Of a stretch of 46,128 bases of DNA, positions 1 through 7,571 are shown piece after piece (positions within the stretch are counted from its first letter, which is position 1; each line of letters opens with the position of its first letter). This stretch comes from a virus. The notes beneath the pieces are model-generated. The model had not been told where the DNA came from, ran no database searches, and saw only the letters and a program-made list of their open reading frames with translations. The stretch lies in the IMG/VR virus record IMGVR_UViG_3300008450_000068, positions 1 to 46,128 of that record. One strand, given 5' to 3'. The translations under genes and the position numbers were made by a program.

Positions 1-114
1 AATAGGGCAATTCATGTTCGAATGTTCGCCTACTGGAACGTCAAAATACTCACCAACTCTTTGGGCTAAGTTGGTTGCCTGTTCCTCCCAATAATCACGT
101 TGTTCAATAGTCTG
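1..114. repeat. Terminal direct repeat, left copy (circular join)
   Basis: These 114 bases are identical to the last 114 bases of the window (46015-46128). An open reading frame on the minus strand continues through the join without interruption, so the repeat is best read as the overlap of a circular or circularly permuted genome. A short true terminal redundancy cannot be excluded from the sequence alone. Confidence 0.95.
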
Positions 115-435
115 AATAGAATCGTTTAATTCTTTCTGATATGCTTTTTCTAAGTCTGCAATCTTCTTCTGAGCTTGCTCTTGTGCTGGTTGTTGAGCAA
201 CTAATGAAATCAACAATTCTTCGTATCGCTTGCGCAACTTTTCGTCAAAAGGCATACCATGTTCTAACTCTTTTTTGATGTTGGCAATTCTTCCATCATT
301 TGAGGCTAGCCCCCAAGCTACACCAGTGCGAAAAATATCCGCAGCCATACTAGGCTTGCCAATATCACGACCGAAGCCGTGAGCAATCAACCCTGTTTCT
401 TCAATCACCGTAAGTGGTTTTTTATGCATGCTCAT
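1..435 (-). CDS. Hypothetical protein, N-terminal part (gene crosses the circular join)
   Basis: This is the 5' part of a 275-residue gene whose 3' part lies at 45622-46014. The ATG at 433-435 overlaps the TGA of the upstream gene (ATGA) and follows an AGAGG ribosome site, which decides the start. The protein begins MSMHKKPLTVIEE, has a stretch around residues 33-45 reading AADIFRTGVAWGL, and then a long glutamine/glutamate/lysine-rich helical segment (roughly residues 70-115) with coiled-coil character. The far end carries a CPHCG knuckle. I do not recognise the family. It is the last gene of the early minus-strand run that starts at 3101. Confidence 0.8.
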   Translation of the reverse strand, partial: MSMHKKPLTVIEETGLIAHGFGRDIGKPSMAADIFRTGVAWGLASNDGRIANIKKELEHGMPFDEKLRKRYEELLISLVAQQPAQEQAQKKIADLEKAYQKELNDSIQTIEQRDYWEEQATNLAQRVGEYFDVPVGEHSNMNCPI

Positions 436-698
436 TTCGATACCTCTACACAGGTTACTGTAACTTTTTCAACTTCTTCAAATCGTTTTATTTGCCAACC
501 AAGAAACCCCGACCATTCGCGCGCCATGCCTTCAGCGTCATTTTGTCGAGAATAGGTAGCCCATTCGTTCATACCTATGCAAATTTTCTTTTCGACATTA
601 TTATTAACAAGTGATACTGACCAGCAATCGGTACGCTGAGTCGCAAACCCGCCATTAAATCGCTTACCTTTGGAAATTTTTATATAGGAGTTGCTCAT
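432..698 (-). CDS. Hypothetical protein, 88 aa
   Basis: A small basic/mixed protein starting MSNSYIKISKGKRFNGGFAT with no motif I recognise. Its start overlaps the end of the upstream membrane protein gene and its stop overlaps the start of the next gene by ATGA, so it is translationally coupled within the early minus-strand operon. The sequence around residues 50-75 is rich in W, E and R (YSRQNDAEGMAREWSGFLGW), suggesting a compact soluble fold. Function unknown; support is coding context and overlaps only. Confidence 0.7.
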   Translation of the reverse strand: MSNSYIKISKGKRFNGGFATQRTDCWSVSLVNNNVEKKICIGMNEWATYSRQNDAEGMAREWSGFLGWQIKRFEEVEKVTVTCVEVSK

Positions 699-985
699 TT
701 CTTCACCTCAGCTTTAAAAGCATTTTGTGAGACATTAGAACAGATACGCTGACGCACTTTTGCCATATCAGTCGAACCTGTCCACCATTGTACAGCAATC
801 TCGGCTTCATGCTCTTTTAGGTTGTCCAAAACCTGATTGCGTCCAGTCAGTACACCATGTTGGTATGCTTCATCAGCACGTTGATTTACATAAGTCTCGG
901 TCATATAACCACATAGAAAGATCAGACCAAGAAGAATAACAACAGCCACCAACCAGTCATACCATTTAGGATCATTGTTTTTCAT
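695..985 (-). CDS. Small membrane protein, 96 aa
   Basis: Residues about 10-28 (WLVAVVILLGLIFLCGYMT) form one clear transmembrane segment near the N-terminus. A hydrophilic region with the helical stretch RADEAYQHGVLTGRNQVLDN follows. The N-terminus carries several positive and negative residues (MKNNDPKWYDW), so topology is uncertain. Its start overlaps the upstream stop as TAATG and its end overlaps the next gene, so it belongs to the early operon. It could be an inner-membrane host-takeover or exclusion protein, but nothing in the sequence proves that. Confidence 0.75.
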   Translation of the reverse strand: MKNNDPKWYDWLVAVVILLGLIFLCGYMTETYVNQRADEAYQHGVLTGRNQVLDNLKEHEAEIAVQWWTGSTDMAKVRQRICSNVSQNAFKAEVKK

Positions 986-1170
986 TAGTTACCTTTACAG
1001 AGTTCAAGTGCTTGTTGTTCAGTGAAGCCGGCTTTCAAATGGGCTTCGTATTTAATACGTCTTTCAATAGCTAGAACTCGCCAAAGCTGAGTCATTCCAA
1101 TCGGATCGAAGTTATCAACGACCCGTTTTATCATCATAGCCATTTCTGCACGAGCTTTGTCGTCAGTCAT
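985..1170 (-). CDS. Hypothetical protein, 61 aa
   Basis: A small charged, mostly helical protein (MTDDKARAEMAMMIKRVVDN...). Its start overlaps the end of the 183-residue gene upstream by ATGA and its stop overlaps the next start as TAATG. The region KYEAHLKAGFTEQQALELCK resembles the short helix-turn motif seen in many tiny phage proteins, where a target-recognition role is often guessed but not shown. No function assigned. Confidence 0.7.
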   Translation of the reverse strand: MTDDKARAEMAMMIKRVVDNFDPIGMTQLWRVLAIERRIKYEAHLKAGFTEQQALELCKGN

Positions 1171-1718
1171 AACGCTTGCACTTTCGCGGTCGCTTTGGCT
1201 TTTGGTTTCTTTGGCTCTGTCAATTCAACCTGTGGTGATCCATCAGTGATCGTTAAAACTTGATCAAAGATTGACAAAAGTTTTTTGTAATGATCCTGAG
1301 TAGCACCACTCGTAATTTTGATACTTTCGATTAACTTTCTGTACGGAGTAATCGACAATTCAGGTTTATACTTGATGAACTCGGAAATGTCGACTTGTTC
1401 TTCCTCAGGTAAATGTTCTTGTGCCTGCATTAATTCTTGAGTTATGGCAGGGATTGTTTCAACATTCACCTTGCGAGTGATAACACCCGTAACTTTCAAC
1501 TTCCAACCTTCGGGCATTTCGCAATCATTGGTACCTTCTTTCAATCCATTAGGAAAGAAGTATTGTATTACCTTGTTGCGCAATTCCATTTCTTCCGCGC
1601 GCAAGTCTTTCAACGCCGCTGACTTCTGATACCAGCTGGCCAGATCAGCGAAGGCCTGCTTTTTTTCTTCAACTAATTGCTCAGGCGTTTTTACCACTTC
1701 TAATGTTTGGTCAGTCAT
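1167..1718 (-). CDS. Conserved phage hypothetical protein, 183 aa
   Basis: This acidic soluble protein has an N-terminal helical section (residues 10-50, rich in E, K and A). A middle section follows with the pattern FFPNGLKEGTNDCEMPEGWKL and then VTGVITRKVNVE, which I associate with a conserved family near recombination and nuclease genes in siphoviruses, from memory only. The C-terminus is a Lys/Pro/Ala tail (EPKKPKAKATAKVQ). It is the first gene after its own promoter (about 1750-1778), with GGAG at the right distance from the ATG. Exact function unknown. Confidence 0.75.
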   Translation of the reverse strand: MTDQTLEVVKTPEQLVEEKKQAFADLASWYQKSAALKDLRAEEMELRNKVIQYFFPNGLKEGTNDCEMPEGWKLKVTGVITRKVNVETIPAITQELMQAQEHLPEEEQVDISEFIKYKPELSITPYRKLIESIKITSGATQDHYKKLLSIFDQVLTITDGSPQVELTEPKKPKAKATAKVQAL

Positions 1719-1784
1719 TTCAATTACTCCGTTTCGTTGATGATGTTTAATTATAGAACACTTGTTTTAATGAGTCACGAACTA
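1719..1784 (-). promoter_or_regulatory. Early minus-strand promoter and leader
   Basis: On the minus strand a perfect TATAAT (1750-1755) lies 17 bp from GTGACT (1773-1778, four of six matches to TTGACA). The transcript start would be followed by AAACATCATC and AACGAAACGGAGTAA. Nearly the same leader follows the promoter at 3133-3161, so the two form a repeated promoter-leader module. It would drive the 183-residue gene and those below it. Confidence 0.7.
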
Positions 1785-1994
1785 TTAGTGGTAACGCCAC
1801 TCTTTTAATGTCGCCCACAAAAAGTCTTTTCCATCTTCGCGCTCGACATAGTGAGAAACCCCACGTTTTGCAACTATACATTGTACTTCCGTATTGTCGA
1901 TCAATTTTCCTACAAAGCGGAAACCCTCTTGGTTAGGGATCATCGCGCGGTTGTACCACTTATGGGTATTAGTGATTGCTCTAATTAGACTCAT
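1785..1994 (-). CDS. Hypothetical protein, 69 aa
   Basis: I chose the ATG at 1992-1994 (MSLIRAITNT) rather than the upstream GTG because a GTGGGG ribosome site precedes it at a normal distance. It overlaps the upstream gene by 14 bases. The protein reads as a small beta-rich domain (RFVGKLIDNTEVQCIVAKRG, then HYVEREDGKDFLWATLKEW). I do not recognise the family. The promoter at 1750-1778 follows it. Confidence 0.7.
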   Translation of the reverse strand: MSLIRAITNTHKWYNRAMIPNQEGFRFVGKLIDNTEVQCIVAKRGVSHYVEREDGKDFLWATLKEWRYH

Positions 1995-2253
1995 TTGTGA
2001 CCCCACGTGATTTGTTGTTTAAACGACCAGCAAAACTATTTGCCAATTGAAAGCTACGATAAGTTTTTTGTGTTGCACGTTTTGGAGTTAAGGTTACTCG
2101 CCAGTATCCATTTTGAAAATAGATATGTGGTTTTCCATCACGCCGTGGTAAATGAGACATAAAAACTTCACCGCATATACATCGCATGATCAGAGTATCG
2201 TCATCTAATCTTGCCATTTTTTCCGCGTATTTGAATTTGTGATCGCAGGTCAT
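1981..2253 (-). CDS. Hypothetical protein with Cys/His-rich N-terminus, 90 aa
   Basis: The N-terminal half holds CDHKF and MRCICGE, giving a C-x-H...C-x-C spacing that could bind one metal ion. The rest is basic (LTPKRATQKTYRSFQLANSF) and resembles small nucleic-acid-associated phage proteins. It lies 8 bases after the upstream gene and overlaps the next. No family name can be assigned. Confidence 0.7.
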   Translation of the reverse strand: MTCDHKFKYAEKMARLDDDTLIMRCICGEVFMSHLPRRDGKPHIYFQNGYWRVTLTPKRATQKTYRSFQLANSFAGRLNNKSRGVTNESN

Positions 2254-2261
2254 TTCATCAC

Positions 2262-2552
2262 CTATATATCAAGATCGTCAAAAATCGCTTTGGCCGCGAA
2301 ACATTCCGGAATGCCACCGGCATCCACAAAGAACATCGCCAATTCATAATGAGTACCATCATAGTTGAATGTCTGACGAATAGTGTATGTGATTTGCTTA
2401 ATGGTCATAGATGCACATAACCCCATGCTCAATGCTGCGCGGCAGTGAGAATTTTGCATTATGGCGCGAAACCCTTCAAACATACGTTCAGTTGCGCGGT
2501 CAATGTGCAGACCATGAGCTGTTCCGTCATCGGTTACGCGCGCGTTATACAT
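2262..2552 (-). CDS. Hypothetical protein, 96 aa
   Basis: A soluble, mixed protein (MYNARVTDDGTAHGLHIDRA...) with a central segment RAALSMGLCASMTIKQITYTI and an acidic C-terminus AIFDDLDI. Its start overlaps the stop of the upstream gene. No recognised motif. Its close packing with neighbours supports it as a real gene of the early operon. Confidence 0.7.
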   Translation of the reverse strand: MYNARVTDDGTAHGLHIDRATERMFEGFRAIMQNSHCRAALSMGLCASMTIKQITYTIRQTFNYDGTHYELAMFFVDAGGIPECFAAKAIFDDLDI

Positions 2553-2775
2553 TTTTAAACTCCGTTAATTCAATATCACAATGTTTGTGGTTAGTGATTG
2601 CATATACAACCTGCACTTTGGTAAAACCCTTAGCTAACATTAAGTTTGATTCACGTTTACTTAAATAAACACCACCAGGCACTTTAAAGTCCTTACCATC
2701 GTTCCAGTCTACTAGAACTTCATCGGCGGTTTCGTAACGCCGCCCATACGCAGGTACCACTATCAAGGTTTTCAT
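2545..2775 (-). CDS. Hypothetical protein, 76 aa
   Basis: The protein begins MKTLIVVPAYGRRY, a short beta strand followed by a basic turn, then an acidic patch (DEVLVDWNDGKDF), and looks like a small alpha/beta fold. It overlaps the upstream 49-residue gene by ATGA and the next gene by 8 bases. The first residues resemble nucleotide-binding Rossmann-like strands but no loop motif follows, so I do not assign a function. Confidence 0.7.
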   Translation of the reverse strand: MKTLIVVPAYGRRYETADEVLVDWNDGKDFKVPGGVYLSKRESNLMLAKGFTKVQVVYAITNHKHCDIELTEFKNV

Positions 2776-2921
2776 GCTTTCAACTCCTTAATCTGATTAA
2801 CGATAACTTCATTCTTCAACATTGCGCGCAACAACAAAACCATTTCCCATTCTTGATCACTGTCGCTGTAGTTTTCTTCTAACCAAGCTAAGTGTTCTTT
2901 CATCGTTTGAATATTAAACAT
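2772..2921 (-). CDS. Hypothetical protein, 49 aa
   Basis: A 49-residue acidic, wholly helical-looking protein (MFNIQTMKEHLAWLEENYSD...). A GGAG ribosome site lies about 9 bases before the ATG, and the TGA overlaps the next ATG as ATGA. It is the second gene after the 3133-3161 promoter. No family recognised. Confidence 0.65.
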   Translation of the reverse strand: MFNIQTMKEHLAWLEENYSDSDQEWEMVLLLRAMLKNEVIVNQIKELKA

Positions 2922-2941
2922 TTTTATTTACTCCAAATGAT

Positions 2942-2955
2942 GCCCCCGAAGGGGC
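2942..2955 (-). terminator. GCCCC-TTCG-GGGGC hairpin
   Basis: On the minus strand a 5-bp G/C stem closes a TTCG tetraloop directly after the stop of the 44-residue gene. No strong T-run follows, so it is more likely a weak or partial terminator or an mRNA-stabilising hairpin inside the operon than a full stop. Confidence 0.55.
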
Positions 2956-2966
2956 TGTGTTTTATT

Positions 2967-3101
2967 TTAAGCAAGGTCTACCGGATACCAGCCTTTGCAT
3001 TTCGCCTGAGCTATTGCGAACGCTTCAAATTTATCAAATGCAAAAACTTTAACACGTTTTACATCTTCGCCGTTTTCCATAATCACTGTAAATTGTTTCA
3101 T
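2967..3101 (-). CDS. Hypothetical protein, 44 aa (first gene of early minus operon)
   Basis: A 44-residue protein, MKQFTVIMENGEDVKRVKVF..., ending CKGWYPVDLA. The start follows CGGAGTAAACGAA, a good ribosome site. It has the strand-strand-helix look of tiny phage proteins that begin with a short antiparallel pair. It is the first gene after the promoter at 3133-3161 and is followed by a TTCG-loop hairpin. Function unknown. Confidence 0.65.
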   Translation of the reverse strand: MKQFTVIMENGEDVKRVKVFAFDKFEAFAIAQAKCKGWYPVDLA

Positions 3102-3250
3102 TTCGTTTACTCCGTTTCGTTAAGATGTTTCTATTATAGGACATCTTTCTAAAATATTCAACAGAATTTAAACTAAATAAAATATTAGAATATTTTCAGA
3201 ATACTGGTTATAATTAGCGTCATTATCAACCCGACCTAAAAGGTGTCATC
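3102..3250. promoter_or_regulatory. Divergent promoter region with palindromic operator
   Basis: Two promoters point away from each other. The minus-strand one is TTGAAT (3156-3161), 17 bp, TATAAT (3133-3138). The plus-strand one has TATAAT at 3210-3215 with a weak TTAGAA at 3186-3191. An 18-bp palindrome, AAAATATTAGAATATTTT (3180-3197), overlaps the plus -35, and another AAAATATT half-site (3151-3158) overlaps the minus -35. This is the layout of a regulator-controlled divergent switch. The first plus-strand product is a small HTH-like protein and is the obvious candidate regulator. Confidence 0.65.
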
Positions 3251-3478
3251 ATGAGTCCGACCGAGTTTAAAAATCCCCATGCGCAGAGTTGTTCTCTGCT
3301 GGCCAAGACTATTCAACTACTAACCAGCTGCGGAAAATCGCCGGCGGTCATTGCTGAAGAATCCGGCTTGCCTTTTTACTGGGTACAGTCGCTTCGGTAT
3401 AACCACAAGATTGACCCGAGCGTAACCAAGACAGTCGCTTTATACGAACATCTATCTGGTAAAAAATTGGAGCTGTAA
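3251..3478 (+). CDS. Small HTH-like DNA-binding protein, 75 aa
   Basis: Residues about 30-55 (SPAVIAEESGLPFYWVQSLRY) fit a helix-turn-helix: helix, GLP turn, recognition helix. The C-terminal section (DPSVTKTVALYEHLSGKKLEL) resembles the dimer-forming end of Cro/transcription-regulator-like phage proteins. An AGGTG ribosome site precedes the ATG. It is 3 bases upstream of the primase-helicase, so they share an mRNA. It probably regulates the divergent promoters around 3130-3215, or it may load or assist the primase. Role inferred. Confidence 0.7.
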   Translation: MSPTEFKNPHAQSCSLLAKTIQLLTSCGKSPAVIAEESGLPFYWVQSLRYNHKIDPSVTKTVALYEHLSGKKLEL

Positions 3479-3481
3479 ACT

Positions 3482-5782
3482 ATGCAGAATCAAACCTATA
3501 ACAATATACCTCTTGAGTTGAGACAGCTACCGCAGTGGGTATCGGTGGACATGTCAATTAATCCTGAAACTGGTCACCCTTGGAAAAAACCAGTCAATCC
3601 AAATACCGGATACCCTGCCGATGTAATGAACCCGCAAACATGGGGAACCTTTGAACACGCAGCTTCTCGTAATGCACCGATAGGCTTCGTGTTTACCTCG
3701 ACCGACCCATACGCTATTATTGACCTAGACAATAAGCCGCACAAGCCCGCCACACCGGCTCAATTATCTTTACATAATCAGATATTGACCGGCATCGAAT
3801 CTTACATAGAACGATCCATTTCAGGTTCAGGCTATCATGTGGTTATTAAGGGTGCTATACCGCACGGTGTTAATTATGGAAATGTCGAGCTGTATTCGTC
3901 AGGTCGCTACATGATCTTTACTGGTGATACCGTCAAGGCGTTACCTATTGATGACTATAACGAAGCAATCAACAATATGTTCAACCAAATGATCGAAATG
4001 CGCGAGAAGACCAAACGTATTTCAGAACTAACACAAGTTGAAAGTCATCTTGAAGACGGTGATGTTTTTTCTATAGCCAGTGATGCAGTAAACGGTGATA
4101 AGTTTAACCAGCTCTGCGCCGGCAATTGGCAGCAATATGGTTACCCGTCTCAGTCTGAAGCCGACCTGTCATTGATGTCTATGTTTGCATTCTATTCAAA
4201 AGACAATGAACAATGTCGTCGCTTATTTAGAATGACCCAACTCGGTAAGCGTGAAAAACATCAACAAGGCGACAATCACTTAAATCGGCATTTACAGATC
4301 ATTCGTGCAAAAGAACCTCAGCCTGTTGTTATGGAAGCTGTTGATACCAAAGTTGCCGAAGTGATGGCCACGATTCAGACCGAAGCCGGAAAGCCGGTAT
4401 CGCTTCCACCGACTCCAACTTTGAATGTCCCAGCACCACCAGCCCTTGATGTTTTACACCCACCAGGTTTGCTGGCACAGATGGCGGAGTACATGTTTCA
4501 ATCCGCGCCCTACCAGGTGAGGGAGTATGCTGTTTGTGCATCCATCGCCATGCTATCAGGTATTTGTGCGCGAGCCTTTAATATTAGCAGAACTGGTCTA
4601 AATCAATACTTGATTGTACTAGGTGGACCAGGTACAGGCAAGGAAAGTATGGCATCAGGTATCGGACGATTGACCAAAGTTATTAATGACGGAATAACCA
4701 ACCCCTTACCTGTTGACATTGGCAAATTTGCATCAGTGCAGGGATTGCAAAAAGCTTTGATCAATCAACCCTGCGGTCTCAGTATCCTTGGTGAAGTTGG
4801 TAATGAGTTTAAAATCATGTTGTCCCCTAAATGTGATCCTAACCGATTGGAAATAAAAAATGCTTACCTCAACCTCTACAATAAATCTGGCGAAGGTGAA
4901 TCTTATAGCCCTGTTACCTACAGCAAATCCGAAAATAACATGGTCGCAGTATCAAGTCCAAATCTCAGCTTACTTGGCGAGTCTGTCCAGCATAGATTTT
5001 ACGAAACCATTAGTGAATCCAGTGCACAAGACGGCTTCCTTTCACGACTTATGGTCATCGAATACAACGGGCTTCGACTCGATCTTAACGAAAATACCAA
5101 CATTCAACCCAGCGATGAACTTGTCAGGTGGCTGTCGAGCATCAGGGATCACAGCGCCGACCTTCAGGCTAGAAACACCACCTGCCATATTGAAACCGAA
5201 CCCCATGCAAAAGAAACCCTACGCCAGTACGCCAAGCAAATTACTAAACGGATTAATGATGCGAGTCAGCATGGGCAGTTAGGGGTAGCCGAGTTACTGG
5301 TTCGCAGCCATGTCAAAGTTTTAAAATTGGCAGGACTGGGAGCTGTTGCGATTAATCATTATAACCCTGTGGTCACTCAAACTTTGGTTGAATGGGCGAT
5401 TGCTTTCGTAAATAAAGCTGATGCCGTGATGACCACAAGATTTGTAAATGGCGAAGTAGGTGAAGTTAATGACACTCAATGCGAGCCAATTATTCGCAAA
5501 GCTATCCAAGCCTATTTTAAAATGTCGGTTAAGTCGCGCGTCGATAATCGCCAACCTGTTTCACTTGCCGAATCGAATTTTATTAGTTATTCATACTTAC
5601 GCCAGTATTGCAAACAGCGCGAACCCTTTAAGTCGCATAAGTTAGGATTTGCCAAAAGTATCGAAATGGCTATTGTTGATATGGTTAAGGCAGGGGTACT
5701 TGTTCAAATCCCGCCAACCCAATTGCCAAAAGCGACTAATGGACAGACTCCAGTGGCTTATAGTTTAGGTGAACAATTCTGA
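3482..5782 (+). CDS. Primase-polymerase/helicase (DUF3987-type), 766 aa
   Basis: The N-terminal half carries archaeo-eukaryotic-primase-like (Prim-Pol) motifs: IDLD at residues 80-83, then SGSGYHVVIKG (about 117-127) and VELYSSGRYMIFTGD (about 135-149), matching the D-x-D, s-G-h-h and Y-x-x-x-R pattern of phage primases. The C-terminal half has a Walker A loop GGPGTGKES at 381-389. The downstream stretch with FKIMLSP, SSPNLSLLGES and GFLSRLMVIEY is typical of DUF3987 helicases. It should prime and unwind at the phage origin. It is coupled to the small HTH protein and directly precedes the repeat-rich non-coding region at 5783-6310. Family assignment is from motif memory; replicative role is inference. 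Confidence 0.85.
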   Translation: MQNQTYNNIPLELRQLPQWVSVDMSINPETGHPWKKPVNPNTGYPADVMNPQTWGTFEHAASRNAPIGFVFTSTDPYAIIDLDNKPHKPATPAQLSLHNQILTGIESYIERSISGSGYHVVIKGAIPHGVNYGNVELYSSGRYMIFTGDTVKALPIDDYNEAINNMFNQMIEMREKTKRISELTQVESHLEDGDVFSIASDAVNGDKFNQLCAGNWQQYGYPSQSEADLSLMSMFAFYSKDNEQCRRLFRMTQLGKREKHQQGDNHLNRHLQIIRAKEPQPVVMEAVDTKVAEVMATIQTEAGKPVSLPPTPTLNVPAPPALDVLHPPGLLAQMAEYMFQSAPYQVREYAVCASIAMLSGICARAFNISRTGLNQYLIVLGGPGTGKESMASGIGRLTKVINDGITNPLPVDIGKFASVQGLQKALINQPCGLSILGEVGNEFKIMLSPKCDPNRLEIKNAYLNLYNKSGEGESYSPVTYSKSENNMVAVSSPNLSLLGESVQHRFYETISESSAQDGFLSRLMVIEYNGLRLDLNENTNIQPSDELVRWLSSIRDHSADLQARNTTCHIETEPHAKETLRQYAKQITKRINDASQHGQLGVAELLVRSHVKVLKLAGLGAVAINHYNPVVTQTLVEWAIAFVNKADAVMTTRFVNGEVGEVNDTQCEPIIRKAIQAYFKMSVKSRVDNRQPVSLAESNFISYSYLRQYCKQREPFKSHKLGFAKSIEMAIVDMVKAGVLVQIPPTQLPKATNGQTPVAYSLGEQF

Positions 5783-6310
5783 AATGGGTAACCCCGCTAT
5801 CTATCTTCGTTATCCATCCGTCTTTTATAACTCATTGATTACATTAAGTAAAAAATGGATGGATACGATGGATAAGATGGATACGGGGGTCTTATAAGGG
5901 GGTATATAAAAAGGATATATAGTTTCAGTCTTCCTTAAATATAGTCTATATCTTCTCTTATAATATCTATCCTATCTATCTATCTATCTATATTATATTA
6001 AATCTTTAAAATCAATAGGTTAGAATCAAAACAAGATGGATAGAGTAATAGATAACAAGATAGATATAGGTACAAATTGAAACTAAGTGATTGAATAGGG
6101 GTAGTGTAGTGGGCAGTATATTAAAACACTATGTTTAAGAACACAGGGTAGTTTTCGATATATGCACCAAGCTGGTCGATGTATCGAATTGAGGTTAAGA
6201 TAATGGAAAACAAAGAGTGAGTGAAAAAATGGAATAAGGGCGAAAAGGCCGCGCCCGCAGAGTATTTTTATCAACAAAAACTTTTAAAAATCAACTAGGA
6301 ACAGACTTTT
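5783..6310. other. Repeat-rich AT-rich non-coding region, origin candidate
   Basis: These 528 bases hold no convincing gene. They contain repeated GGATGGATA/GATAAGATGGATAC units (5856-5886), their complements (TATCCATCC at 5811-5819), a run of CTAT tetranucleotides (about 5969-5992), a later group AAGATGGATAGAG/ACAAGATAGATATAG (6033-6069), and a GGGGGTCTTATAAGGGGG element (5885-5902) before a TATATAAAAAGGATATATAG stretch. Iteron-like repeats plus an AT-rich tract directly after the primase-helicase gene fit a replication origin. Function is inferred. Confidence 0.5.
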
Positions 6311-6712
6311 ATGACTATTACACCAGAAATACTAGCCAGATCAGGAACAGAAGATGCCGAGCAGGCAGCTTTGTTTTGCTGGGCAGGGGATCAGATCGCA
6401 TCAGGTCGGTTTGAAGTCTTACAAATGATGCATGCGATTGCAAACGGGGGCAAGCGAGACATCAGGACTGCCGTGCGATTGAAGGCGACAGGTGTCAAGG
6501 CAGGGGTAAGTGACATTTTCTTACCAGTAAGCCGACATGGGGTTCATGGGTTATACATCGAAATGAAGAAATCGAAGGCAAACGGAGGTGGGCGTGTTTC
6601 GGATGAGCAGAAACAATGGGGCGCCGATGTTTTGCGCGAGGGCTATGGTTTCTGCGTTTGCTATGGCTGGCAGGAGGCTGCTAGTGTTTTGGAAATGTAT
6701 CTGTCGAACTAA
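6311..6712 (+). CDS. VRR-NUC domain nuclease, 133 aa
   Basis: The core GVKAGVSDIFLP (residues about 58-69), GLYIEMKK (about 76-83) and the following S-x-E-Q-K-Q-W then GYGFCVCYGWQEA match the VRR-NUC family of the PD-(D/E)XK nucleases: catalytic D in GVSD, E-x-K in IEMKK, and a downstream Q. Phage single-domain VRR-NUC proteins cut branched DNA such as Holliday junctions or flaps. An AGGAA site lies about 13 bases upstream of the ATG. It sits after the origin candidate and faces a convergent gene. Confidence 0.85.
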   Translation: MTITPEILARSGTEDAEQAALFCWAGDQIASGRFEVLQMMHAIANGGKRDIRTAVRLKATGVKAGVSDIFLPVSRHGVHGLYIEMKKSKANGGGRVSDEQKQWGADVLREGYGFCVCYGWQEAASVLEMYLSN

Positions 6713-6716
6713 GGAG

Positions 6717-6737
6717 GGGGCTGTGTTTTCAAGCCCC
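6717..6737. terminator. Bidirectional hairpin between convergent genes
   Basis: GGGGCT (6717-6722) and AGCCCC (6732-6737) form a G/C-rich stem around a 9-base loop, just after the stop of the nuclease gene and before the stop of the convergent gene. No T-run follows on the plus strand, so efficiency is uncertain. Confidence 0.55.
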
Positions 6738-6752
6738 TACCATGTGGTCATC

Positions 6753-7478
6753 TTAGTTCTTGGCGGGCATACTGATTTTACCGTCAGCTCCAATTGTCGC
6801 GATAGGGGCTGTTTTCAGATCATTAACACATTTGAACCAATGTTGAAACTGAGTACGGGCTGTTCCATAAGCAATACCTTGTTTTACGCATTCTTCGATC
6901 ACTTCAATGCGTTTGGGTGAGGGGCTGTTGTTTTTCGCAGCGGCTGCAAACATTCTGTCTGCAATATCCCATACCTTTTTGGTCGGTAACTTGATGCTTG
7001 ATACGCGAGGACGGAGGGGGTTAGTGTTTGCGGCTTGAGCGTCGGCTAAACGATCTGCATTAGCATTCGTAAAAACACCATTACCTTCGTCAACCAAACC
7101 AGCTTCGCGCTGCACATTCGCAAATCGTTCTAGTTCATCTTCACCGAACTGTTCGATTGCCTCAGCCGCATCAGAAACCAAGGCGGGGGTTATTGTTTTA
7201 GGGACAGGGGGTACCGCTGGAATTGCTGGTGATGCGATTTGTAAGAATGAGGGCAATGGTGGGGCTGGGATCGCAGGGGTTTTCTCTGCCACGGCTTCGT
7301 GAATAGGGGTGGCAGGGGTGTCTAGGGGTTTGAGTGATGCGATTTCCTTAACTTGGGCTTTAGAGTCTATCGAAAAAGAGCCTTCACTTTCAATAATTTC
7401 GCAAATATTTGACCAATCGTCGCCAAATAATTTTTTAGCGGCGCGAACGGCTGAGGATTTTTGAGCGTAAGTTTTCAT
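6753..7478 (-). CDS. DNA-binding-like paralogue A, 241 aa
   Basis: The N-terminal 40 residues (KTYAQKSSAVRAAKKLFGDDW) form a small domain, followed by a long Pro/Ala/Val-rich linker (about 50-110). The C-terminal domain (about 165-225) contains KVWDIADRMF and IAYGTARTQFQHWFK. That C-terminal domain recurs in the proteins at 39548-39931 and 40038-40658, so this phage has three paralogues. The helix pattern (VWD-AD helix, then a helix ending T-Q-x-x-x-W) suggests a winged-helix or SAP-like nucleic-acid-binding fold. It has its own promoter at 7516-7544. Function is inferred; the family is not one I can name. Confidence 0.75.
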   Translation of the reverse strand: MKTYAQKSSAVRAAKKLFGDDWSNICEIIESEGSFSIDSKAQVKEIASLKPLDTPATPIHEAVAEKTPAIPAPPLPSFLQIASPAIPAVPPVPKTITPALVSDAAEAIEQFGEDELERFANVQREAGLVDEGNGVFTNANADRLADAQAANTNPLRPRVSSIKLPTKKVWDIADRMFAAAAKNNSPSPKRIEVIEECVKQGIAYGTARTQFQHWFKCVNDLKTAPIATIGADGKISMPAKN

Positions 7479-7515
7479 GATGTTTATTCCTTAAAGTTGA
7501 TGTTGTAGAGACTTC

Positions 7516-7544
7516 ATTGTAAAACACTTTTGTTTGAAACACAA
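7516..7544 (-). promoter_or_regulatory. Minus-strand promoter for paralogue A
   Basis: TTGTGT (7539-7544) and TACAAT (7516-7521) are 17 bp apart on the minus strand, about 40 bases before the ATG of the 241-residue gene. The segment AACAAAAGTGTTTTACAAT resembles AACAAGTGTTCTATAAT at the 1750 promoter. Confidence 0.55.
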
Positions 7545-7571
7545 CTGATTTTGCCATTGATATGGTCAAAA

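Noticed and set aside
3251-3478. Lysogeny repressor
   Set aside because: It is very short, lies in the replication operon, and there is no integrase or attachment site; a lytic lifestyle is more likely.
5965-5995. CTAT tandem run resembling a repeat array or CRISPR
   Set aside because: Units are 4 bases with no spacers and no cas genes; it is a simple microsatellite inside the origin candidate.
6083-6277. Minus-strand open frame in the intergenic region
   Set aside because: It has no ribosome site, is rich in C, F, H and Y, is not coupled to neighbours, and overlies repeat-type DNA, so it is probably chance.
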